The notes under the pieces were generated by a model, which worked only from the letters and a program-made list of their open reading frames with translations, was not told the DNA's origin and made no database searches. From contig JAHDCC010000002.1 in assembly GCA_020630065.1 (NCBI GenBank), positions 140,092-204,091 on the forward strand: 64,000 nt of DNA, given 5' to 3'. Positions 42,143 to 50,606 of the stretch are shown in pieces; position 1 is the stretch's first letter, and every line of letters starts with the position of its first letter. The stretch is from Acidimicrobiales bacterium. Lineage in GTDB: Bacteria > Actinomycetota > Acidimicrobiia > Acidimicrobiales > SZUA-35. The translations under genes and the position numbers were made by a program.

Positions 42143-43417
42143 ATGCTTAAGAAAAATCCGTTATACGCGATTTTCTTAGTATTGAGCCTGGTTGCTGCGG
42201 CATGCAGCGGCAGTAGTTCAGAAGTTGCTGAGGGTACCAGCGAGTCTGATACCGACGGCACAACCGAAGGGTCTGAAACCAACGAGCAGGTTGATTTCGA
42301 CGGGACGATTAAAGTCGGAGCAGCTCTTAGTGAGACCGGTAAGTTTTCGGTCGAAGGCGCTGACTCCCGCCGAGGCTACGATACGTGGGCCCAGTGGGTA
42401 AATACCAATGGTGGGATTGAAGTAGGCGACAAAGTATACGACGTCGAAATTATCTACTACGACGACGAGTCTGATGCCGACACGGCAGCTAACTTGACGA
42501 CCAAACTTATCGACCAAGACAAAGTTGACTTCCTGCTTGGGCCGTACTCAAGCGGGCTTACCGTAGGCGCCAGCGCAATTGCTGAGAAGAACAACGTCTT
42601 GATGATTGAAGGTAACGGTACAGCGAATTCAATGTTCGAACGTGGATTCAAGAACCTGTTCCTCGTTGCCACGATCGCGAGTGACTACACCAAATCAGGT
42701 ATCGAAGAACTCGCTGCCGGTGGAGCCAAGACGGCCGTCATCGCATACGAAGACACTGCGTTTCCAACTGCGGTAGCTGATGGCGCACAAGAACACCTCG
42801 AAGCCAACGGCATCGAAGTTCTTGCGGTCGAGAAGTATCCAAAAGACATCCAAGATGTTTCGGCGATCATGACCAAGTTCCGTGGTCTTGAACCAGACAT
42901 TTTCGTAGGCGGCGGACATTACAATGACGCCGTTCTGTTCGTAAACTCGGCCAAAGAACTCGGCTGGGATCCGGACGGCATGTTGATCACGGTAGGGCCT
43001 TCTAATCCAAAGCTCGCTGAAGAACTTGGCGAAGACCTCAACGGTGTAACCGGCCCAACACAGTGGGAAGCCACGATGGCTTACGAAGGTGACTACTTCG
43101 GTAGCGCTGCCCAGTACGCCGAATACTTCCAAGAGCAGCATGGACAACCTCCGGTATACCAGGCTGCGAGCGCGACCGCTTCAGGTCTGGCTCTTCAAAT
43201 TGCTATCGAAGAAGCTGGCGCTCTTGACACCGACTCGGTTCGAACCGCATTGCTCGAAATGGATGCCCAAACGTTCTACGGGCCAATTAACTTCGACGAA
43301 CGTGGTGTGAACACGGCGAAACCTATGGGAACGGTCCAAGTAATCGACGGAGAGATCCCTGTTGTCGCTCCTGAGGCTGCGAAGATTCGTGACCTTGAAT
43401 ATCCGATCGCTAACTAA
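42143..43417 (+). CDS. livK: Branched-chain amino-acid-type ABC transporter binding lipoprotein
   Basis: A 424-residue lipoprotein. The ATG at 42143 has AGGGGGAAA just upstream; a longer frame from 42068 has no ribosome-binding site. The lipobox is LVAAAC with Cys21, then a Glu/Ser/Thr/Gly-rich linker. The mature LIV-type domain starts IKVGAALSETGKFSVEG, with NGGIEVGDKVYDVEIIYYDD, LLGPYSSGLT and YEDTAFPT later. Ligands of this family include branched amino acids, amides and aromatic acids; the symbol reflects operon type, not proven specificity. First gene of the liv operon. The gap before it (41911-42142) holds a weak inverted repeat TGTAA-N7-TTACA at 42033-42049. Confidence 0.85.
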   Translation: MLKKNPLYAIFLVLSLVAAACSGSSSEVAEGTSESDTDGTTEGSETNEQVDFDGTIKVGAALSETGKFSVEGADSRRGYDTWAQWVNTNGGIEVGDKVYDVEIIYYDDESDADTAANLTTKLIDQDKVDFLLGPYSSGLTVGASAIAEKNNVLMIEGNGTANSMFERGFKNLFLVATIASDYTKSGIEELAAGGAKTAVIAYEDTAFPTAVADGAQEHLEANGIEVLAVEKYPKDIQDVSAIMTKFRGLEPDIFVGGGHYNDAVLFVNSAKELGWDPDGMLITVGPSNPKLAEELGEDLNGVTGPTQWEATMAYEGDYFGSAAQYAEYFQEQHGQPPVYQAASATASGLALQIAIEEAGALDTDSVRTALLEMDAQTFYGPINFDERGVNTAKPMGTVQVIDGEIPVVAPEAAKIRDLEYPIAN

Positions 43418-43493
43418 TTCGACGATCGGAATCGTTAACCCAGGCTAGTTAGTAGCTGGCTGTCGAACAGGGTCTCTGCCCTGTTCGACAGCC
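43402..43493 (+). promoter_or_regulatory. Tandem hairpins after livK
   Basis: The first hairpin (arms 43402-43409 and 43423-43430, 8 bp, 13-nt loop) includes the livK stop codon in its loop. The second has a perfect 15-bp stem (43458-43472 with 43479-43493) and a TCTCTG loop. No T-run follows. This is the strongest of the binding-protein hairpins in the window. Confidence 0.68.
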
Positions 43494-43540
43494 GATGGGC
43501 AGCCTTCGACTGAACGAAGATAAAGACCTAGGAAAGAGTA

Positions 43541-44434
43541 ATGGATCAATTTCTGCAAGCACTCATAAATGGAGTGGCATTAGGGGGGATGTACGCCATC
43601 CTCGTCCTCGGATTCTCAGTAATCTGGGGCGTAATGGGCGTCATCAACTTTGCCCACGGAGAGTTCGTCATGCTAGGCGCCTACATGGCGTGGTTAGCAA
43701 ACAACCAGCTGGGGGTTGACCCGTTTCTCAGCGCACCGTTTATTTTCGTCTTGATGATGGGTATCGGTTACCTGTTACAGCTTCTGCTCGTAAACCGGGT
43801 GATCGACCGGCCGCACTTAGTATCGCTCCTCGTGATGTTTGGTGTCTCGATTATCATGGCGAATGGCCTCAAGCTCATTTTCTCCGCCGACTTTAGACGA
43901 GCCGATTCCTCACTTCGAGGCGCATATGATCTGACGGACAACATCACGCTGCCTGTCACGAAGACGGCGGTTTTCTTTATTGCTCTTGCAGTGCTCGGTG
44001 GGCTAAGTCTCTTCTTGCAGTCAACACGACTTGGCAAGAGTATTCGAGCAGCCGCTCAGAACCGAGAAGCGGCCCAGATCGTTGGGATCAATATCAACAA
44101 AGTTTACGCCATCACCTTTGCTCTTTGTATCGGCATCACAGGCCTAGCCGGAGCCTTAATCAGCCCCATTCTTTCCATAGCCCCATTCCAAGGACCACCG
44201 CTGACTCTTCGGGCATTCGCCGTAACAGCAATGGCGGGACTCGGCTCGGTTAAAGGTGCACTTGGCGGAGCGATTGTACTCGGCCTTATCGAAGCCACGG
44301 TGGCCGTTTATGTGAGTGGCATTGGTACCAACCTTGCCATCATCGCTTCCTTCGTGATCTTGGTAGTTGCACTAGTAGTACGACCACAAGGCCTCTTCGG
44401 TGGCCTCCGACCAGTAGACGCGACAGCATCATGA
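43541..44434 (+). CDS. livH: Branched-chain amino-acid-type ABC transporter permease LivH
   Basis: A 297-residue membrane protein with about 8 hydrophobic segments. The LivH motif GVMGVINFAHGEFVMLGAYM is near residues 29-48. RAAAQNREAAQIVGININK contacts the ATPases. RBS GGAAAG upstream of the ATG. It forms the heterodimeric channel with LivM, whose start overlaps this stop by 4 bp. Confidence 0.93.
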   Translation: MDQFLQALINGVALGGMYAILVLGFSVIWGVMGVINFAHGEFVMLGAYMAWLANNQLGVDPFLSAPFIFVLMMGIGYLLQLLLVNRVIDRPHLVSLLVMFGVSIIMANGLKLIFSADFRRADSSLRGAYDLTDNITLPVTKTAVFFIALAVLGGLSLFLQSTRLGKSIRAAAQNREAAQIVGININKVYAITFALCIGITGLAGALISPILSIAPFQGPPLTLRAFAVTAMAGLGSVKGALGGAIVLGLIEATVAVYVSGIGTNLAIIASFVILVVALVVRPQGLFGGLRPVDATAS

Positions 44435-45561
44435 ACCTTATTAGCTTTCTTAATTCTCCAGCAGCCAAGAAACTTGGTTGGGCTCTCTGTGGGTTAGCGG
44501 TTGCCGGTATGGCGATTCTGCCCATGACCCACTTCGGTTCGAACGCAGAGCTGTTTACTCTTACCCTGATGCTTACCAGCATCGGTGTAGCGATCAACTG
44601 GAATATCACCGGTGGTTTCACCGGATACGTCGACTTCGGTCACGCTGTCTGGTTTGGTCTAGGAGCGTATGTGACGTCGATGCTGATGGCTATCTCCATC
44701 AAACTTGACCCGGTTACGTTGGAAGAAACAGTCGAGGCCGACGGTTTGGGCACCGCTTGGGGTCCGGTACCTGCGATTATCGTTGGGGCATTGTTTACTG
44801 GGCTATGTGCAGCCGGTATTGGCCGGGCCACAATGCGGCTGAAGGGTCCGTATTTCTCTATCGCCATGCTGGGAACTCTTGTCGCTGTGCGAGAAATCGT
44901 ACGAGTGGCTGAGCCCATTACTGGTGGTGGTGTTGGGCTCAACCTTCCTCCGTACATTAACCGCCCATTGTTCTACTACATCCATTTGGTTTTGGTCGTC
45001 GTGCTTGGCGTCTTCACCTGGTGGCTGCGAAAGAGCCAGTTCGGTACGAACCTTATCGCCATCCGTGAGGACGAAATCGGCGCCGAGATGCGTGGTATCA
45101 ACACGATCGCCACCAAGGTCGCCGCTTTTAGTTTCTCGGGTTTCTCGACTGCGGTTTTCGGTGGGCTTTGGGCCTACCAAAATACTTCGGTCGACCCTGA
45201 CATTGCGTTCATTGAAACCAGAACGATCGATGCGGTCCTCGGAACCTTGTTTGGTGGTATCGGTACCGTGCTCGGGCCGATTCTGGGATCTGCCGGACTG
45301 TTCTGGTTAAAGGAAGTTCTGTGGGCGAGGTTCACCGAGAGTCACTTGATCTTCCAAGGGGTCTTGCTCATTCTGCTCGTCATGTACATGCCAAAAGGTA
45401 TCGCTGGGTTGTTTGATACTCGCGGTACGTCTCTGGCGACAATCTGGTCGAAGTGGATGCCGTCAAAAGACGAGTCACCTGATGCCAGCCCAACTCCGAA
45501 AAGCGGAAGTGGAAAGCCGGTCGTCGACACCGTGGCAACATCTAATGAAGGGGCGGTCTAA
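44431..45561 (+). CDS. livM: Branched-chain amino-acid-type ABC transporter permease LivM
   Basis: A 376-residue membrane protein of the LivM family. Recognisable segments are INWNITGGFTGYVDFGHAVW (about 53-72) and LIAIREDEIGAEMRGINT, the ATPase-contact loop, followed by DAVLGTLFGGIGTVLGPILG. The soluble C-terminal tail of about 40 residues is Pro/Ser/Lys-rich. The stop and the livG start share one base. Confidence 0.93.
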   Translation: MNLISFLNSPAAKKLGWALCGLAVAGMAILPMTHFGSNAELFTLTLMLTSIGVAINWNITGGFTGYVDFGHAVWFGLGAYVTSMLMAISIKLDPVTLEETVEADGLGTAWGPVPAIIVGALFTGLCAAGIGRATMRLKGPYFSIAMLGTLVAVREIVRVAEPITGGGVGLNLPPYINRPLFYYIHLVLVVVLGVFTWWLRKSQFGTNLIAIREDEIGAEMRGINTIATKVAAFSFSGFSTAVFGGLWAYQNTSVDPDIAFIETRTIDAVLGTLFGGIGTVLGPILGSAGLFWLKEVLWARFTESHLIFQGVLLILLVMYMPKGIAGLFDTRGTSLATIWSKWMPSKDESPDASPTPKSGSGKPVVDTVATSNEGAV

Positions 45562-46385
45562 TGACTGTTGATACTCTGACACCTAATGCTCCGACCGGAA
45601 GTCCGTTACTGACGGCTAAGGGCGTAACCAAACGATTTGGTGGCTTGACGGCCGTCAACGATGTTGATATCCACGTTAACGAAGGTGAAGTTATAGGCCT
45701 TATCGGCCCAAATGGAAGCGGGAAGACCACGTTATTCGACTGTTTAAGTCGGGTGCAGACTCCCGAAGAAGGCTCGGTGCAGTTCCGTGGCCAAGACATC
45801 ACAAACAAGCGGCCCCATAAGGTTGCACATCTCGGTCTGGCGAGAACATTCCAAGTGATTCGGGTCTATCGAGAGTTAACGGTTCTCGAAAATTTAGAAC
45901 TCAGTCTTCAATGGAAGAACGTCCCGATGAGTAAACGGATGTTGCGGCCTGGTAAAGCGGTTACCGACAAAGCCGAGAAGCTTATGGATTTCCTTCTTTT
46001 GACCCGTCTGCGAGATGATCGAGCAGGTGCATTATCGGGTGGTCAACGGCGTCTTCTCGAGCTCGGCATGTCGTTGATGAGTGACCCAAAGTTGGTTCTT
46101 CTTGACGAAGCGACCTCGGGCGTAAACCCGAGCTTGGTCGAAGAGATCAAGGATCGGATCAGGACGGTTAACAAAGAACTCGGCATTTCATTCCTGCTGG
46201 TTGAACACGATATTCGTTTCGTGAAAGACCTATGTAGCCGGGTGGTTGTTCTTAACTACGGGCAGAAATTGGCTGAAGGTTCACCCGAGTCGATCATGGA
46301 AAATAGAGCCGTGATCGAAGCATATTTCGGAGCCGACGGCGACGAAGAAAGTACCGTTATCGACGACGGAAAGGTTTCGTCATGA
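45561..46385 (+). CDS. livG: Branched-chain amino-acid-type ABC transporter ATP-binding protein LivG
   Basis: A 274-residue ABC ATPase with Walker A GPNGSGKTT (about 48-56), signature LSGGQRRLLELGMSL, Walker B LVLLDEATSGVNP (Ala in place of the usual Pro after Glu) and the switch VEHDIRF. The N-terminal 20 residues are Thr/Pro/Gly-rich and extra to the family. It forms the ATPase pair with LivF, with a 4-bp overlap to that gene. Confidence 0.94.
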   Translation: MTVDTLTPNAPTGSPLLTAKGVTKRFGGLTAVNDVDIHVNEGEVIGLIGPNGSGKTTLFDCLSRVQTPEEGSVQFRGQDITNKRPHKVAHLGLARTFQVIRVYRELTVLENLELSLQWKNVPMSKRMLRPGKAVTDKAEKLMDFLLLTRLRDDRAGALSGGQRRLLELGMSLMSDPKLVLLDEATSGVNPSLVEEIKDRIRTVNKELGISFLLVEHDIRFVKDLCSRVVVLNYGQKLAEGSPESIMENRAVIEAYFGADGDEESTVIDDGKVSS

Positions 46386-47149
46386 CTGCAGTTGAGCAGC
46401 AAGAAAAAGACGTGGTAGCCGCCGGTGCGCCGCTGCTAGAAATTCAAGATATTTACGCCGGATATTACGTCGATCAAGACATTCTTCACGGAGTAACCTT
46501 GCGAGTTAACCAGGGTGAGATCGTGTGTGTTATCGGCCCGAACGGCGCGGGGAAGTCAACGGTATTCAAAGCCGTATATGGCATTATTGGTGTTCGTAAA
46601 GGACGCGTGATTTGTGGTGGGCGAGACATCACAAACATGCCTCCCCAGCAGGCGCTGAAGACCGCTGGTATCACCATCGTTCCGCAGCTGCGTAGTGTGT
46701 TTCCCCAGATGACGGTTCACGAGAACCTCGAGTTAGGGATGTATCTTGAGAAAAATATTACTCGGGTGAACGAAAGGATTGATTACGTGTACGATCTGTT
46801 CCCTCGACTCAAAGAGCGGGCTAAGCAGCAGGCTGGCACCATGTCCGGTGGTGAGCAACGGATGCTTGAGATAGGTCGTTCGTTGATGTGGGAACCGCGT
46901 CTGGTTCTTATGGACGAGCCTTCGGCTGGTTTGGCTCCGATTATTACCAAGCAAATTTTTTCTGCCATCCGACGCCTCAATAAGGAAATCGGTTTGACGG
47001 TTTTGATGATCGAGCAGAACGCTCGGCAGGGTCTTGAAGCGAGCCATCGGGGGTATGTTCTCGAGGTTGGTCGTGCGACGTATGAGGGCACATCCAATGA
47101 GCTACTGACTAATGACAATGTCCGTCGCGCGTTTCTGGGCGGGCACTAG
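46382..47149 (+). CDS. livF: Branched-chain amino-acid-type ABC transporter ATP-binding protein LivF
   Basis: A 255-residue ABC ATPase with Walker A GPNGAGKST, signature MSGGEQRMLEIGRSLM, Walker B LVLMDEPSAGLAPI and IEQNARQ in the switch region, where Gln in place of His is usual for LivF. The IYAGYYVDQDILHGVTL start is also typical. It closes the liv operon; 142 bp separate it from pckA. Confidence 0.94.
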   Translation: MTAVEQQEKDVVAAGAPLLEIQDIYAGYYVDQDILHGVTLRVNQGEIVCVIGPNGAGKSTVFKAVYGIIGVRKGRVICGGRDITNMPPQQALKTAGITIVPQLRSVFPQMTVHENLELGMYLEKNITRVNERIDYVYDLFPRLKERAKQQAGTMSGGEQRMLEIGRSLMWEPRLVLMDEPSAGLAPIITKQIFSAIRRLNKEIGLTVLMIEQNARQGLEASHRGYVLEVGRATYEGTSNELLTNDNVRRAFLGGH

Positions 47150-47200
47150 GTATCGCGTTTTCCCTATAGGTGTCATCTGTAATTGGAATGTCTAACTCGC

Positions 47201-47225
47201 GTAACATCGGTGGCGTAGATGTTAC
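47201..47225 (+). promoter_or_regulatory. Inverted repeat upstream of pckA
   Basis: GTAACATC (47201-47208) and GATGTTAC (47218-47225) are exact reverse complements separated by 9 nt, about 65 bp before the pckA ATG. This has the size of a regulator-binding site. No clear -10/-35 pair could be assigned near it, so the promoter is left open. A 6-bp hairpin (AGCAGC/GCTGCT) lies further on. Confidence 0.4.
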
Positions 47226-47291
47226 TCTGGTTCTAGCAGCTGTAGGGGGCTGCTCCGGCACATACAATTTCTAGCTGACAATGGAGTCATT

Positions 47292-48953
47292 ATGGCAGAT
47301 TTAGATGTTTTAGATGAATTAAACGTTCAGTTCGGTCTAGTCTCACCAAATATTCGCATTGGTCTGAGTCAAGATGAACTGTTTATGGCAGCGGTCACAA
47401 ATGACCGTGGACGCACGAGTCTCGACGGTAGGGATGACGCTCCGAAGGCCTTCGCCACCAAACTCGGTGTCGACGGTCCGTTGATGTATTACTCGGATCC
47501 AACCTGTACGGGGCGTCCGACGCAAGATACTTTTGCCGTCGCTCGCCCCGGAACCGAAGACACCGTCTGGTGGAAAAAAGGGTTCGCAAAGTTCGACGCA
47601 CAAAAGTTTGATGCGTTGCTTCCTCGAGTCATTGAACACCTAAACGAACGGGCGGCAACACTCTATGTCACCGACGTTTTTTGTGGGTGGGACCCGGAGT
47701 TCACCGAACCGTATCGATTCGTAGGTGAGTACGCAAGTCACGCCTACTTCTGCAACATCATGTTTCCAAAAGATGTTAGGGAAGATATTGATCGGCTAAA
47801 CGATGGTTGGACGATCATTAACGTTCCTTCATTCAGGGCTGATCCAGAGCGAGATGGCACCAACTCGGATCGCGGTGTCATTATGGACATCGAGAACCGA
47901 GTAGCGCTCGTGATCGGCCGAGCCGACTACTGCGGTGTCAACAAGAAGACCATGTTTACTGTGATGAACTATGTCTTGCCAGCTAAAGGCCAACTGTCGA
48001 TGCACTGCTCCGCCAATGTGGGGGATAACGACGATTCGGCCATCTTGTTTGGTCTGTCCGGTACTGGCAAGACGACGCTGTCCGCCGACCCGAACCGACT
48101 TCTAATTGGCGACGACGAGCATGTTTGGAGCGAGTCAAGCGTCTCGAACTTCGAAGATGGGTGTTATGCCAAGCTGATCGATCTGGACAAGAATAATGAG
48201 CCCGTGATCGCAGCTGCGCTGTCTATGAAGGGGACACTCATTGAGAACGTTCCTCCAGTGGCGGGTAAAGATTTAGCGGACACCGACCCGCAAGAACTCG
48301 ATCTGAGCGATGGGTCGTTTACTGAAAACACTCGTTTCGCATATCCACTGACGTGTAACCCGTCCGTTGCTGAAGGGGCTAAAGGTCCACATCCGAAAAC
48401 CATTGTGTTGCTCACAGCGGATGCTTTTGGGGTGCTTCCTCCGGTGTCGATCCTGGATGCTGACGAAGTCATCTATCACTTTGTTATGGGCTTCACCTCG
48501 AAGCTTGCGGGAACCGAAGTTGGCGTAACCGAACCTCAAGCCGTGTTCTCGGCCTGTTTCGGTGACCCATTCATGTCGCAGAAACCGCCGGTGTACGCGA
48601 AACTTCTCGTCGATCGAATGAATACTCACAAGACCCGCTGCATCCTGCTTAACACCGGCTGGTCTGGTGGTGGATATGGTGCGGGTGAACGTATGTCGCT
48701 CGGGGTAACTCGAACACTTCTTGACGCTGCGCTGCGTGGTGACCTCGACGATGTTGAGACCGCTGAGCAAGAACAGTTAGGCCTCAAAATTCCGGTCGCC
48801 GTTGAGGGAGTTGATTCATCGATCTTGAACCCTCGTAATACATGGTCCGACCCAGCTGCCTATGACGAAGCGGCAGCGACCCTGAAGGGGCTGTTCCAAG
48901 ACAAATTTGAAACATCTGGCTACGCCGAATTGGGAATCACCCCAAAGATGTAG
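47292..48953 (+). CDS. pckA: Phosphoenolpyruvate carboxykinase (ATP)
   Basis: A 553-residue enzyme that converts oxaloacetate plus ATP to PEP and CO2, the entry step of gluconeogenesis. The kinase-1 P-loop GLSGTGKTTLSADPNR is at about 253-268 and is followed by LLIGDDEHVWSESSVSNFED, which is specific to the ATP-dependent class. Metal and substrate residues lie in YYSDPTCTGRPTQDTF-type and MHCSANVGDNDD segments; NTGWSGGGYGAGERM binds nucleotide. A GTP-dependent, unrelated-length PckG is the more familiar form in mycobacteria and relatives. The strong terminator at 48998 follows. Confidence 0.94.
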   Translation: MADLDVLDELNVQFGLVSPNIRIGLSQDELFMAAVTNDRGRTSLDGRDDAPKAFATKLGVDGPLMYYSDPTCTGRPTQDTFAVARPGTEDTVWWKKGFAKFDAQKFDALLPRVIEHLNERAATLYVTDVFCGWDPEFTEPYRFVGEYASHAYFCNIMFPKDVREDIDRLNDGWTIINVPSFRADPERDGTNSDRGVIMDIENRVALVIGRADYCGVNKKTMFTVMNYVLPAKGQLSMHCSANVGDNDDSAILFGLSGTGKTTLSADPNRLLIGDDEHVWSESSVSNFEDGCYAKLIDLDKNNEPVIAAALSMKGTLIENVPPVAGKDLADTDPQELDLSDGSFTENTRFAYPLTCNPSVAEGAKGPHPKTIVLLTADAFGVLPPVSILDADEVIYHFVMGFTSKLAGTEVGVTEPQAVFSACFGDPFMSQKPPVYAKLLVDRMNTHKTRCILLNTGWSGGGYGAGERMSLGVTRTLLDAALRGDLDDVETAEQEQLGLKIPVAVEGVDSSILNPRNTWSDPAAYDEAAATLKGLFQDKFETSGYAELGITPKM

Positions 48954-48997
48954 CAAAGAACGCCTGAGTTGCTTGATGAAGGTGGCGGCTCATGGCT

Positions 48998-49051
48998 AAG
49001 AGGTTGGGGGTAGCGGAGCTAACCAAGCTGCCCTCAACCTCTTTTGGTTTT
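48998..49051 (+). terminator. Intrinsic terminator after pckA
   Basis: Arms 48998-49014 and 49027-49043 pair over 17 positions with two G-T pairs and a 12-nt loop, and the 3' arm runs into TTTGGTTTTGT. It lies 45 bp after the pckA stop and just before the stop of the opposing membrane-protein gene. This is the clearest rho-independent terminator in the window. Confidence 0.82.
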
Positions 49052-49055
49052 GTCG

Positions 49056-49523
49056 CTAGTTGCTTCGTTCGATAACCGATGCTGTTATATATAGAGCCAA
49101 TGCGCCGCGGGTGGTCCAGAGGATCGTTCTAATCCAGTTGGTGGTTAGAAGTTGATTAATAAGTGTGCTGTCGTGGCCGGCTTGTTGCAGACGCCCGTGT
49201 AGTGGGGCGAACCAAATCGCGGTTGACACCCAGCACAGCGCTAGGAGGAATCCGGCGACAAAGGTGAGCGAAGCGGACGTGTTGAACGGGCGCTGAACCC
49301 AAAGTAGCAGGGAGAATACCAGTTCGAGTGGGGCAAAGATCGCTAAAACCATAATCATTCTGACCGAGTGGTCCTGGACGTAGTTGGCGAACGAGTAGTC
49401 CCCGGTATCTACGCTTGGTAGTGACTTGAACTGTGGGTATACCACGAGCTGGACCATCCAGATGACGCCGACCATGGCTAGTGTCGACCCGACGTGGCCA
49501 ACGATTAATAGGCGTTCGCTCAT
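49056..49523 (-). CDS. Hypothetical four-helix membrane protein, 155 residues
   Basis: I do not recognise the family with certainty. There are four hydrophobic segments: LAMVGVIWMVQLVVYP (about 15-30), MIMVLAIFAPLELVFSLLLW, LTFVAGFLLALCWVSTAIWF and TILWTTRGALALYITASVI. Polar residues in the helix ends (HGRLQQAGHD) face loops. It starts 5 bp after the IclR gene on the same strand, so the two are cotranscribed. Small membrane proteins of this sort are widespread in actinobacteria. No link to glycerol metabolism is visible apart from the operon. Confidence 0.8.
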   Translation of the reverse strand: MSERLLIVGHVGSTLAMVGVIWMVQLVVYPQFKSLPSVDTGDYSFANYVQDHSVRMIMVLAIFAPLELVFSLLLWVQRPFNTSASLTFVAGFLLALCWVSTAIWFAPLHGRLQQAGHDSTLINQLLTTNWIRTILWTTRGALALYITASVIERSN

Positions 49524-49528
49524 GGTGG

Positions 49529-50290
49529 CTAGCGCTGCGGTAGCTGGTTGCCGGTTAGGTTTGCTCCGAGTTCTCGAGAGATCGCCAAGGCGATATCGAG
49601 CGTCGGATTGACGACTTCTTGGAGTCTGGTGTCCTCGGATGAATCTAGGACTACGGCTATCGACCCGATTACTCGATTGCCCGGACCAAATATAGGGGCA
49701 CCGACGGTTGATTCACCGATTACTGATTCTTCTCGTTCGAAGGCGACACCTTCTGAGCGTATGGTCTCTAGCTCATCTCGGAAATCTTTGAGTGATGTCA
49801 CGGTCGAACTTGTCATCGCTGGCATGCCCTCAGTCCACATGTCGAGGGCATCGTCTGGTTCGAATGCGAGAATAGCTTTGCCTAACGAGCTGGAATGGGC
49901 CGGTAGACCTATGCCGAGTTCGGCCATATGGGAGTGCTGATTGGGGGCGGCTTCGTGGTGCACGAGAATCACTTCACTGCCGCTGCGGACGCCTATTCTG
50001 ACTTGGAGTCCAGTCTTGGTTACGAGATCTCTGACCCATGGGAGCGCCCGGGTTCGTAGGTCGAGGGCGTCGAGGTATACGCCTGCGAGGCGAAGAACCG
50101 CTGGTCCGAGGTGGTATCTCTGGGTTTGCGGGTCCTGGCGGACAAGGTCTCGGGCCACCAGGGTCTTTAGTAGTCCGTGGGTGGTGGACGGGGACAGCTC
50201 CATCAGCGCCGCCAGCTCGGAAAGAGCTAGGTTTCTGGCTCCTTGAAGCTCTAAGAGCATTCGAATAGCGCGATCGACGCTCTGGATCAC
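49529..50290 (-). CDS. IclR family transcriptional regulator
   Basis: A 253-residue regulator. The winged helix at about 1-65 contains LSELAALMELSPSTTHGLLK and GPAVLRLAG. The effector domain has VRIGVRSGSEVILVHHEA, HSSSLGKAILAF (a conserved IclR segment) and EREESVIGESTVGAPIFGPG. GylR, the glycerol-operon regulator of Streptomyces, belongs to this family, which suits the divergent dihydroxyacetone/polyol operon. The 312-bp gap to dhaK contains two inverted repeats suited to an IclR-type dimer. Confidence 0.9.
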   Translation of the reverse strand: MIQSVDRAIRMLLELQGARNLALSELAALMELSPSTTHGLLKTLVARDLVRQDPQTQRYHLGPAVLRLAGVYLDALDLRTRALPWVRDLVTKTGLQVRIGVRSGSEVILVHHEAAPNQHSHMAELGIGLPAHSSSLGKAILAFEPDDALDMWTEGMPAMTSSTVTSLKDFRDELETIRSEGVAFEREESVIGESTVGAPIFGPGNRVIGSIAVVLDSSEDTRLQEVVNPTLDIALAISRELGANLTGNQLPQR

Positions 50291-50326
50291 TGGGTACCTG
50301 TCCTTCCTTGGCTGATTATAACAATA

Positions 50327-50412
50327 GTTGAAACATTCGACGGTTCGGTGATGTGCCGGTTGACATATGACGTCCGGCGCTATACAGTTTCAAGTGTTCG
50401 ACATTATCGAAC
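50327..50412 (+). promoter_or_regulatory. dha operon promoter and candidate IclR operators
   Basis: TTGACA at 50360-50365 and TACAGT at 50383-50388 are 17 bp apart, a good promoter reading toward dhaK. Two inverted repeats with 5-nt centres flank it: GTTGA-AACAT-TCGAC (50327-50341, one mismatch) and GTTCGA-CATTA-TCGAAC (50396-50412, perfect). The second would overlap the transcription start. They are plausible IclR-type sites; the assignment is inference. Confidence 0.5.
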
Positions 50413-50456
50413 TGACTATGACTATATCAAAGCTAGTTCTACGGAAGGGGGACGAT

Positions 50457-50606
50457 GTGCGGCATGAACAAAGCAAAATAGACGGTCGAACATCGTTTAT
50501 CTATCCCAAACATGATCATGTCTCAGATAACACCGTCGTCTTGCCAGAGCTGTGCGACGATTGTTCCATGAACCAACAAAAAATAGTGAACGGTTTGTCG
50601 ACATGA
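50457..50606 (+). CDS. Possible small protein translationally coupled to dhaK
   Basis: A 49-codon frame from GTG at 50457 ends in a TGA that overlaps the dhaK ATG by 4 bp (ATGA), the same coupling seen at dhaK-dhaL and dhaL-dhaM. A very strong ribosome-binding site (GGAAGGGGG, 50443-50451) lies 5 bp upstream, while dhaK itself has none. The product would contain a CDDC pair near its end. The same ribosome-binding site could instead serve an 8-codon frame from ATG 50455. Codon use is not clearly that of a protein, so this may be a translated leader rather than a functional protein. Confidence 0.4.
   Translation: MRHEQSKIDGRTSFIYPKHDHVSDNTVVLPELCDDCSMNQQKIVNGLST

Noticed and set aside
50367..50456. 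Upstream start (50367) for the small frame before dhaK
   Set aside because: It lies within the predicted promoter and has no ribosome-binding site; only the part from 50457 on is kept as a candidate.
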